Shown piece by piece: positions 55,010 to 64,000 of a DNA stretch of 64,000 bases. Position 1 is the first letter of the stretch. Each line of letters begins with the position of its first letter. Below the pieces are notes generated by a model. It was given only the letters and a program-made list of their open reading frames with translations. It did not search any database and had not been told where the DNA came from. The position numbers and the translations under genes were made by a program. This DNA is from Endomychus coccineus (lineage: Eukaryota; Arthropoda; Insecta; Coleoptera; Endomychidae). Location of the stretch: assembly GCA_958510875.1 (NCBI GenBank), contig OY294069.1, positions 160,145,111-160,209,110 on the forward strand, given 5' to 3'.

Positions 55010-56262
55010 TTATGACTAAGTAAATGAAGCAATATGAATTAGCAAAGGTGTTGCGATATTTACATAATTCAATTCCTCGTTTGGGAGGGTTTCTGTTTCA
55101 GTTTGATTTGAAATTTTGGGAGACTTTATGAGTTTTTGAATGTTGTAATGGGAGAAATCATTTGATAATAAGACAGATGGGAGGTATTTTAATTCTGATT
55201 TTAAGAATTGGGGTTGGGCTCTGTGGACCAAGGAGTTTATGACAGATTGCTTTTGGGCAGGGTGGTGATGGGAAAGGCCATTGAGGTATCTTTCGGTGTG
55301 AATCGGTTTTCGATACACATAATGTCCCAAAGTACCTTTGGTATGTCGACTAACTAATACATCTAGGAACGGGACTGAACCTTTCGATTCAACTGCCATG
55401 GTAAAATGGATATTAGGATGTAATGAATTTCAATGATTGAGGAAGGGAACAAGATTATCGCGACCATGTTGCCAAACATAGTAGCTTCCTCAAAAGTTTT
55501 CATGAAGATGTTAGCTATGACCGCAGAAAGTGGGGAACCCATGGCAGCTCCCAAGGACTGCTCGTAAAACTTGCCATCGCGCAGAAAATATGTGAAAGAT
55601 AGACAAAAATTAATTAACGGTAGTAAGTCCATTGAAATGTTTTTGGCGGGTAACAGTTGAGAAGTTATGGAAACGGTGACACCAATAGATCTGTACTTGC
55701 TTACGAAACACAAGTTTGACACTAATCTCATCAAATTCTTTTCGAAATTACTAAAATCCTAGCCCTAGCCCCAAACTTGTATCAGCGAAAAATTCTTGAT
55801 GCGAGAGAAACAATCTAAACCGTGACTCAGGATATTATCTTCACAACATTTGGAAACCAATCCGCGAAAATTCTACTTTGGACATGATCACACAACGGCA
55901 GGGTTAGGTGCCAGAACGGAATCACCGGAAAAAAGACATTGAACTTTGTAGTCTGAAGATTTTTTCTCGCAATAAATACTGTGCTACAGATCCCAGAAGA
56001 ATCAGTTTCAGTTCAAGCCTCAAGCCCTGTAGTGGTTGGTGAAACGTCGGCATCAAGTCGTGCTATTGTGACGCGGAATCCAACCGGAAGCCCAGAATTG
56101 TCAGTGTTAGCTATCCGCGGAAGTCTACTATTCAAGATATTACTTAATTGTTCATTCTCAACATCACTATTTTCGAAAAAAAGACAAGACTCTTTAGAAA
56201 CACTGTCGAAATTATCTATTCCAAAAGTGACCTTCACACCCAAGAGATCTGATGGCAGCTGA
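55010..56262. mobile_element. Penelope-like element, third copy, internally inverted
   Basis: 55010-55660 carries reverse transcriptase sequence on minus, while 55680-56262 carries the endonuclease and tail on plus (CACAAGTTTGACACTAAT; AAACGTCGGCATCAAGTCGT at 56042). The two halves of one protein thus point in opposite directions, as in the pair at 5691-7262. Confidence 0.8.
55016..55734 (-). pseudogene. Penelope-like reverse transcriptase fragment
   Basis: Two overlapping frames. The first (55734-55363) reads CLSFTYFLRDGKFYEQSLGA and MGSPLSAVIANIFMKTFEEA, the conserved G-SPLS block of the RT fingers/palm. The second (55399-55016) continues VPFLDVLVSRHTKGTLGHYV, KPIHTERYLN and SVINSLVHRA. 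A frameshift near 55385 breaks it, and the YxDD box between the two parts is corrupted or lost. Confidence 0.8.
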
Positions 56263-56687
56263 TATGATCATTATCAAATTAGGAAAATCTGCCCTTTTTT
56301 TGAATTTGTTAGTTACTAGTATTAGTAAGTAGTAGTATTCACAGAAAATATACAGAGACAGAATGGATTATCTATGTGTAATAACTAATGTTTTTCTGTG
56401 AAACTATGAATAAAAATTAAAGTTAGTAGAGGATCAATGGTAAGTATAAGTATATTCATCAATTTGTCTTTGTGTAGATACGTATGTATGGCTTCCAGAT
56501 TATTTAAGAATTTACTGGAACTCGGTTTTAAAAGTTACAAACAATTGTCGGAAATGCCACGGCCCTTCTGTCGAACATTACAGTTATTATTTGAGTGTGT
56601 GTGTGGGTTTTCTGTGAAATATAAAATATTAGTTTTAATTTAAAGGTGTGACGGATTGAAAATGGCAGTGCATTATTTTCCTCTAAC

Positions 56688-56909
56688 TCAAAATTGAATT
56701 TTATAGTTATAGCTATTCAATATACGACGTTTACCCGAAATTATTTGGATCAACATTTTTAACCGTTGTGAAATACATCGTCTATGTATCTGCAAAGAGT
56801 TACTCTTTGTGTATCTGAGCCAAACTTCAAATGTGTCAACTTTACTAAGAAAAAGATTTGCTAGAAATGGTGGTTCCGCATATTTATTGGTAGAATCTAT
56901 TATTAACAA
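56688..56909 (-). CDS. Unidentified ORF, possible exon or transposon fragment
   Basis: 73 codons, including KYAEPPFLANLFLSKVDTFE and VWLRYTKSNSLQIHRRCISQ. The residue mix looks protein-like for such AT-rich DNA, but I recognise no family. It is on the same strand as the next ORF, so they could be exons of one gene. Confidence 0.2.
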   Translation of the reverse strand: MLIIDSTNKYAEPPFLANLFLSKVDTFEVWLRYTKSNSLQIHRRCISQRLKMLIQIISGKRRILNSYNYKIQF

Positions 56910-57257
56910 TAAACAATAAAGTCATTTTGTTCCATACAAATTGAGAATAACTATTCATCTACAATCTACATCAATAATTGAACACCCCTCAGTTGTAAAG
57001 AGTTACTGTGTTGCTTAATGAGTGTTGTTGGTCAGGGCATCTTCATATTTGAATTGTTTTGGTGCACATTCATTGTAACGTGGATTTGAATCTTATTCTT
57101 ATTATTAATGTTGACCTTATTTTACTGACACGAATTACTATATGTTCTATCTCGTGCATTTACTTTAAAATAAAACGATTAATGAACAACAATCATTGTT
57201 TAAAGGAATAATTCTGCAGAGCAAATGTTAAAAAGCTTATATAGAACTTATAATATA

Positions 57258-57530
57258 CTATAGAGAAGAGAATGGAGATAAATAAAAGAAAAGAAACGTA
57301 AAAGCGATGTGAAAGTTGACTTTATCAAATGCTTTATATCCTAACAATGCATTCAGTAGAATTTCCGCCTGTTCAGGTTCTGACTGCATCGGAATATGAA
57401 TTCGTATATGTGTTTGGTTTAAAACGTGCAATCTCCAATAGCAGTTCCATATCAAAGAATGAAATCTCCATGCTCCGTGTAAACGCATTCTTTCTAAATG
57501 TTTAGTATACAGGATGTTTAAAAAAGGCAA
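57258..57530 (-). CDS. Unidentified ORF, possible exon
   Basis: Up to 90 codons: MRLHGAWRFHSLIWNCYWRL, HVLNQTHIRIHIPMQSEPEQ, AEILLNALLGYKAFDK. Rich in Trp, His and Arg, which is unusual for chance frames in AT-rich sequence. A candidate acceptor (ACATTTAG, about 57503) precedes the ERMRLHG stretch; no convincing donor follows. No family recognised. Confidence 0.25.
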   Translation of the reverse strand: MPFLNILYTKHLERMRLHGAWRFHSLIWNCYWRLHVLNQTHIRIHIPMQSEPEQAEILLNALLGYKAFDKVNFHIAFTFLFFYLSPFSSL

Positions 57531-58354
57531 TAGCGTCTTATATAAATTATATTATTTCGGTTGTCACACAAATACATCTGAGGGCGCTAGGATCGCGACC
57601 CTTGAGTTTTTTTACTGTAGTCTGCGAAATGCAGAGCCGACGTAGGCGGTTCTTCGTTGGGACGTACAAAACAATCTACCTAAAAGTAGAGACCAGAGCA
57701 AGGGAAGAGATGAATTAGACGAGATATTCGCCAGGTCATTTTAGTTATTAACAAATATCCACTGTTTACAGTACTATTTTCTTGTAGTTCCTCATTTAAA
57801 ACTAAGATAATAAAATGTGTGTTTTGCATATATGAATTAATGTGCCAAGATGGTCTCCCCTAATGAATTTTTTTGTCAACAAAATCATACTTTAGTTCAT
57901 TAAGTAGATCCAAGCTTTATCAACTGAAATTGCCTTACCATAGTAGACGGAATGAAATTTCAAAGAGTCCTGGAAATACGAGATCATCGGAAGCTGCTAA
58001 CCATTTTCTGCCAAAAAGGCGAAGTGCAGGCATAACTTGCTACAGTACCTGAAAAATAATATTCATTTTCAATTTACTCCAAGGTTTATTGTAATAGGTA
58101 ATTGCTGCTGTAATATTAGTTGCTTCATGTAGGTGTTTATTACTGATTGTATAAATGTATTATGTATTATCAGGTTTTTTTATTGCTATGGCGAAGTTAA
58201 CTACACTTGCGATTATATAGCACATTACTATGTGCAATTTTAATTGGCATATAACATATATTCAATACTGTACATAAAGGTAGCCAAAAAAACACGCTTT
58301 GTAGTGAGTTAATGTAAAAATAATTTAGACTAAAATAGAAGTTACAGAGATATA

Positions 58355-58902
58355 CGAGGGCATGGTGAAAAGTCCCTGAAAATGAGACAAGAAATTACTT
58401 ATTTGGTCAAAACTTATTTTATTTCTCAACATAATCTCCTTGTAGCCCAGTACACTTCGTCTAACGTTTTTCAAATTTTTCGATATATTGTACGCCGGTG
58501 ATCGTTTTGCCCTTTTGCTAATCGATGTGGACGATACCGTGTGCACTTTGGCCAGGACAAGTCCACTGTTCCCACTTTTTATGGTTTCTGGTGTGTTGTG
58601 ATGGATCCATGTTTCGTCCACGGTTACGAAACGGTGCAAAAAGTCCTTATCGCACTTCAACGTCGCCAAATACTCCTTTGAAGTTGTCACTCGGCCGCGC
58701 TTGTTGTCAACAGATAGCAAATGCGGCACCCATCTGACAGATAGCTTTCTCATATTCAAGAATGTATGCAAAATGTTCCATACCCGTTGGGTTGAGATGT
58801 CTATAGCCTCAGCAATCTCGTGAACTTTAACTAGCCGATCGTCCAATATCATACCATGAATTTCTGACATTATAACCTCAATTGGACGACCAGAACGTTT
58901 GA
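58355..58902 (-). mobile_element. mariner copy B, truncated and internally deleted
   Basis: Starts CGAGGGCATGGTGAAAAGTC after TATA. The minus-strand frame 58870-58325 reads KVHEIAEAIDISTQRVWNIL, WVPHLLSVDNKRGRV and FVTVDETWIHHNTPETIKSG, the mariner DNA-binding domain and first catalytic Asp. Most of the catalytic core is deleted near 58490, and the far terminus is missing. Confidence 0.88.
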
Positions 58903-60754
58903 TATAGGATATATGGATATAGGTGCTCCTTTAATTTACTGTAAACATTGCCAATGTAAGACAAGCGAAGCTATCTTGTTATAGCATTTGGTCCCACATA
59001 TGAAAGCAACACTCGAATGACATCTTATTTTCCTCCTAAAATATTTTGCACTCAGGTTTTATATAGTTATGTGTTCAAGATATGAGGTTAAGCTTTCTGA
59101 ACGTACCTTAAACTTATTAGGATTTAGGCAGTAATTAGTCCAGATCTGTAAAGAAGATCAACAGTGGGGAAAAGTGTACAGATATATACTGAATGGTCCA
59201 CGTTAGTGATAATGTAAGAATACAGGGAACTACCAAGCTACATCTATTATTCTAGTTGTGTGTTTTCTGAGTTAAGCTACAATAAGGAATGGTACAATGT
59301 TACTCTCCTTCACTTGGTGGTGAAGAGAAGTGATATAATACAAGACAATATGCAGAATTTCACAGATCGGAACCATCAAATACTTCTGTTTTAAGAAAAA
59401 TTCCGTAGCACATCATAACTAGAATCTAGTATTATGAAGATGTTCTAAAGTATCTGAACGTACCTTAAGCCTTTCAGGTTGAAATACCACCGAGTCTATA
59501 ATGCAGGTCGAGAGTGAGAAAAGCACAGATTTATCTTGGTTATTCTGTTTAGGCTTCTCTGATAATGCATTTCAGCATTTAGGTTGCTGTTCCTCCGCAC
59601 CTGTGAAGAAGATCTGAAGTCAGGGAAAAACACACATGATCTTGGATGGCAACACTTTGGTAACTGTAATATTTTCAATACTTTGTCCAATAGGCAAGAT
59701 TGATATATAGAGGTACTAACTATATAGATAATCCATTAAAAGATGTGAGACGCAGTATTCCTGCTGCAGTTCTTCATCCTATATGTATATGATTTCAAAG
59801 CACCATACACACTTGTAGTAATGGGAATCAGCAGAATGCAAGCCAAAGTATCTCCTCCATACGCAGTTTGAATTTTCGGTAGTTGTCATATTTTATGGAC
59901 AGGATCCATCAACAATACTGGACCCAGCAACTCCTGAGTGAGATACTATTTGTCTTTTATGAGATATTTCATAGTACCTTGATACTAATCTCTATTAGGG
60001 AGATGATAAAATCGATAATGTAAAACGAGAAATGAGTGACGAGTGTCAAAATCTTGCCTTCGTATATGTCAACCTAAATGTCAACAAGAATAATATTACG
60101 ATTGTCAATTGAATCGAGAAAGAAAATATAATGATTTGAATTACCAATTCCAACCACACTGGTTTCAATTAATTATCATTCTCCCAATTTATAGAAAAAT
60201 ACTGTGCGTTCTTGTTTGTTGATGATGTAGGTTCCTAATGCATTATGTACTGTTCCATTCTATTCAACTTTTTCTTCTCATAACTAGAAAGTCCATAAGT
60301 AGTAGAGAAGGTGTTGGAATAATAATATATATGATTCATGGTAATGGATATACTAAGAATTTATTATACAGATAGTATTATTAGATATTTGCATATATCT
60401 CTGAAAGTGTGCATGCATTTTGCATTGCTTGATAATCGTTTAAACAAAAACATTTCGTGCTGTTATTGTGGTTTATAGTTACGATGATTAACATAAATCA
60501 ACCACCTGATAATTCATTTTATCACAGATTAAACAGTAGTTTCCAAAATTACCATATAACAAGATAAGCTAATCTAGATTGAAACAATATAATTAAATTA
60601 AATAAAAACTTCATTAATTGTCGAGTTTCGGAGTTTACTAAGAATGAATTCATTTAAAGTGAATGGAGAAATGTAAACAAAACACAAATGTACACTTTAA
60701 TTAATGTATATGAACAATTGTTTCACCACACGGTGACATCTTTGTATAAATATA
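58903..60754. other. AT-rich stretch with diverged tandem repeats
   Basis: TCTGAACGTACCTTAA occurs at 59095 and 59454, each followed by related GAAGATC..CAG..GGGAAAA blocks (59150, 59607); unit about 360 bp. No gene recognised in the rest. Confidence 0.4.
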
Positions 60755-62420
60755 CGAGGGCAAGGTGAAAAGTCCCTGAAAAATGAGATAAGAAATGATT
60801 TATTTGATCAAAACTTATTTTATTTGCCAACAAAATCTCCTTGTATCCCGATACACTTCGTGCAAAGTTTTTCTAATTTTTCGATACCTTCCAAATAATA
60901 CGATTTCGGCAATCTTTCAAAATAGGCGTTTGTTTCAGCGATGACCTCATCGTTGGAGGCAAATCTCTTTCCGCCGAGCCATTCAATTTTGGAAATAGAT
61001 AAAAATCGCAGGGGGCCGAATCAGGAAAATATGGTGGATCATGAGCCAATTCTTATCGCAATTCATGCAAATTTGCCATTGCGACTGCAGACCTGTGCCC
61101 TTTTAAAAGTAATTGATATGGACGATACCGTGTACATCCCATAAAACTGTCGCCGTGATTGTGTTAGCAGATAACCCACTTTGGCCTTTTTCGGCTTCGA
61201 TTCGCCAGGAGAAGTCCACTGTTTCGACTGTTCCTTGGTCTCTGATGTGGTTACGGCAGTCACACAGTAGTCAATACTGTTCAGAAAAATATGGGGGGCA
61301 GACCAAAATTATTTGTCCACAGAAGCCTCCAAAGTCACGATACTACAATTCATGATAATATTTCTGTAACAACTGTTTGAATGAGCGACGCTGATTGAGT
61401 TCTGACTGTCCTACACATCCAAGATTTGACAGAATGATTTTGTATTGATTATTTTTGTAGGTATTTTCCAAAGCCAACAAAAGGTCAGAGTTTCCTGTCC
61501 TTTTTAACTTCTAGTCAATTTACAAAAACGAATGCAGAGCTCGATAGGGAAAATGCACATTTCAGTATATCGGAAGCTATTATCTCTGCAGTGGAACAGA
61601 TAAGATGTAAAAGAGATGTACATTTACATGATAAACATCTAGATGAAAGTGATTCTGAAATAATGGATCTGAAACAGAGAATTAGACTGAGAAGAAGGGC
61701 AAAGATGGTGGAGAACACAGGAAGATATGGGTGTCTTCCATTCTTAGTGATGGAAAAACAGACAGTAAGCACAAAAAATCTACCTATGTATTCGTTTTGC
61801 TCCTCAAAAATTTGCACCGTAAATGTTGAAGCCTACCATCTACAATTATACTTTTCAATTTCAGCAACTACGAGTGTAAGTCCTCGTTCAACCACACCTG
61901 ATACCATTTCTGATAGTTCCAGTTCCGATGTCGTGGAGGATTTCGAAATAGACGGGGCGGCAAATCTCACAGAGTATCGAGGATTATCGATGTTGATGGC
62001 GTCGCTTTTTTCAGAGGCCGATGTAAACCGGTCAAGAGGTGCACCAGACGGTGCGTCCGATGTTTTGTCAGCGCAAGGTGACTATCGTATCGTATACGGT
62101 TACTAAACGGGGCAAAAACTCCTTCTTATAGCGCTTGAACATCGCCAAACACTCCTTTGAAGTTGTCACACGATCGCGCTTGTTGTCGATAGAGAGCAAA
62201 TGTGGCACCCAACTGGCAGATAGCTTCCTCATATTCAAAAATTTATGCAAAATGTCCCATACCCGTTCGGTTGAGATGTTCATAGCCTCAGCAATCTTGT
62301 GCACTCCGATCTTCCAATATCATACCATGGATTTTATCGACGATTTCTGGTGTTCTAGCCTTAATTGGACGAACATAACGTTCGGCGTCCTCTATGGTCA
62401 TACTACCCACAACGAAAATC
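60755..62420 (-). mobile_element. mariner copy C, interrupted by an 848-bp host-like segment
   Basis: Left part 60755-61249 begins CGAGGGCAAGGTGAAAAGTC after TATA and reads mariner on minus (ETKEQSKQWTSPGESKPKKA). The right part 62098-62420 continues the same element: HKIAEAMNISTERVWDILHK, SASWVPHLLSIDNKR, FLPRLVTVYDT. Both parts share orientation, and the break falls between DET and PETKEQSKQW of the transposase with only about 27 bp of mariner lost compared with copies A and B. The segment between is unrelated to mariner and contains the Rubicon-like exon. The right terminus of the element is not recognisable. Confidence 0.82.
61461..62077 (+). CDS. Rubcn: Rubicon-like exon(s), partial, inside mariner copy C
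   Basis: Rubicon binds the Beclin-1/VPS34 complex and Rab7 and restrains autophagosome and endosome maturation (family knowledge). Acceptor TTATTTTTGTAG at 61449-61460, then YFPKPTKGQSFLSFLTSSQF, AELDRENAHFSISEAIISAV, DSEIMDLKQRIRLRRRAKMV. This order (GQS..S.L, ENAHFSISE, EI..LKQ.IRLRR) is the conserved middle of Rubicon. Further on, SVSPRSTTPDTISDSSSSDV, VEDFEIDGAANL and RGLSMLMASLFSEADV fit the acidic Ser-rich part. A CAAG|GTGACT donor may end it at 62077. The frame is open throughout, so a short intron (GTAAGC at 61765 to CAG at 61862-61864) is possible, but the phases do not match and its use is doubtful. RUN domain and Cys-rich C-terminal exons are not seen in the window. Confidence 0.75.
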
Positions 62421-62832
62421 AGTAAGCCAATCCATGGTGAAGAATCCCCATAATGTTTAACAAGCGTTTTTCGAACGAAATTTTGTATAAAAATTGTGTT
62501 TTTATATTATTTTGGTATAATCATGTAATAATAAGGAAAGATATTCATCTAAATTGGTTAGTTTATTTTATTAACAAATATAATATGTGTTGATCGATTC
62601 CTATATCATGTATAATATAAAAAAATTCTGGGACGAAAACTGTTTCTCAAAGTTGGGGTAAAACGGCGCCATTTAACATAGGACCAGCTCTGAATGATAT
62701 TACATGTTTTGCCTATTTCCACTCAAATTCCGTTCTTGGCGGGTGCCAACGTCATATAAGGAACATATCTGCCAAGTTTCAAGTCGGTCCGCTTTACAGT
62801 GTTCAGTGAGTGAGTGGTATTTGCCTTTTATA

Positions 62833-63826
62833 CCGGGATATCAAAAATTATCTTGGTCAAGGGTGGTTGTGGAATCTAAAACGTGTGTCTTACTTTACGT
62901 TTGAAATAATTATGTCACTGTCACACTGACATCATCAATAACCAACAAATTTCATACCTATTTATTTCAGTTGTAAAACAATAATGAAGTACGGATTAAA
63001 AATTATCTTGGTCGAGGGTGGTTGTGGAATGTAAAACGAAATGTTAACTTTGAACCTTTTACAAGGTCGCAATAGCCACAAACGGGGTCGAAAACTGTTT
63101 TAAATTGGTTAATTTTCGATAAATCGAATGAGGTTCACGTGAGGAGCGCGTAGCTCGCGAGTTAGAAGAGTGCAAATCTTCGGAACATAGAACGTCTTTA
63201 CGAGTACTTTTCGCATGCGGTTTTCGCTCCATGTCGTTAGTTTATGAACGGGGCCAACTAAATAGCATAATCTCGGGCCCCAAAATGTCGATTAAATAGG
63301 AAAATTTAATTAAAATAGAAACAGGTACTCTCAGGTCTCAGCTACGCTCGTCTAACGTGCGACGTTCTAAAGGGAATTTTCTAGCTACTAAAATATACCC
63401 AAAAGCGGTTAAAAGCTAGCTATAGCCGAAAACATTACAAATGGCGCCGGTCACACGGGGCATAAAACGGCCCCGAAGTAACAACATCGAGGTAAAAAGT
63501 ATAAACTCTAATTGACGCATAGCGAGCTCCTCGAGGCATATGTCAAAATGATTACGTTCGTAGCTAATTACATAGGACGTCTGGCGTTCATGCAATTGTG
63601 TTTTTATACAATTCGAACCTTCTATTTTCGATAGGCCACGTGAAAATCCCGGACTCTAAAGCGCTAGAGACTTCTGAGTGTTATAACATTCGTATAAAAT
63701 TGCGAAATTTCTCACTTTTAGAAACTTCAAATTGATTAATTTGACACAAGTTTTGATAACGTAAGGTAAGACACACGTTTTAGATTCCACAACCACCTTT
63801 GACCAAGATAATTTTTGATATCCTGG
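62833..63826. mobile_element. CCGGGATATC-family element, copy 4
   Basis: CCGGGATATCAAAAATTATC at the left, complement of ATACCAGGATATC at the right, TA on both sides (62831-62832, 63827-63828). 994 bp and close to copy 2 across the interior. No intact ORF; short frames contain remnants such as YVISYERNHFDICLEELA in copy 2. Confidence 0.9.
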
Positions 63827-63828
63827 TA

Positions 63829-64000
63829 TAATACAGATTGAATTTATATAATTTGACTGAAGTATTAGTAGTGTTATCTATCTGATAATATCAAAACTAA
63901 GTTAGTCGGTTTGGAGAGAGCTGATAATTTGAAACCGTTTTTGTTTTAGAATGGTTTATCTTTCTACAACTAGACGTCACTCAAGGACACGCAATCGGTG
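63829..64000. other. Right edge of window; possible splice acceptor
   Basis: AT-rich sequence ending with a pyrimidine-rich TTTTTGTTTTAG (63937-63948) followed by open frames to the edge. It could begin a plus-strand exon, but 52 bases are too few to identify it. Confidence 0.2.

Larger units (their letters stand above)
56263..58354. other. AT-rich stretch with two unassigned minus-strand ORFs
   Basis: Contains the ORFs at 56909-56688 and 57530-57258 described separately. Otherwise no repeat or gene recognised. Confidence 0.35.

Noticed and set aside
61765..61864. 100-bp intron inside the Rubicon-like block (GTAAGC...CAG)
   Set aside because: Donor is phase 0 while the acceptor needs phase 1; joining them makes an early stop. 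The continuous frame is kept instead, though a different donor cannot be excluded.

Overview
The window looks like nuclear DNA from an insect. It is AT-rich, its genes are split by GT-AG introns, and it is packed with animal-type transposons: mariner, hAT, Kolobok-like, Penelope-like and Jockey-like elements, plus many palindromic short elements. The order cannot be fixed from the sequence. The foldback repeats ending in TACAGGGTG resemble repeats common in beetles and bugs, but that is only an impression.

Three ordinary host genes lie head-to-tail on the minus strand. (1) Positions 1246-2057 hold the 5' part of ribosomal protein S15A; its last exon is off the left edge. (2) Positions 5076-25231 hold a complete Miro (mitochondrial Rho GTPase, RHOT) gene. 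Nine coding exons join in frame to 650 codons: GTPase, two EF-hands, second GTPase and a C-terminal membrane anchor. One 72-nt exon looks like an optional cassette. (3) Positions 30587-52421 hold eight exons of a diacylglycerol lipase beta-type gene. All three catalytic residues are present; the first coding exon was not found.

Right of 52.4 kb the window is mostly transposon debris. Near the right end a plus-strand exon clearly related to Rubicon (a RUN-domain regulator of autophagy and endosomes) sits between the two halves of one interrupted mariner copy. This looks like a host exon captured by, or inserted into, a mariner element.

Most of the window is intron filled with mobile DNA. Miro introns hold a head-to-head Penelope-like pair, two internally deleted hAT copies with perfect 8-bp target duplications, a mariner, and two palindromes of more than 1 kb. 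DAGLB introns hold a 2.1-kb foldback with a second near-perfect 0.94-kb palindrome nested inside, a Kolobok-like element with TTAA duplications, a broken transposon gene split by another element, GC-rich tandem repeats and a 36-bp miniature palindrome. Four copies of one roughly 0.6-1.0 kb family (termini CCGGGATATC, flanked by TA) are spread across the window. Miro moves and anchors mitochondria, DAGL makes 2-arachidonoylglycerol, and S15A is part of the 40S subunit; they share no pathway and their adjacency looks incidental. No tRNA, rRNA or CRISPR array was seen.
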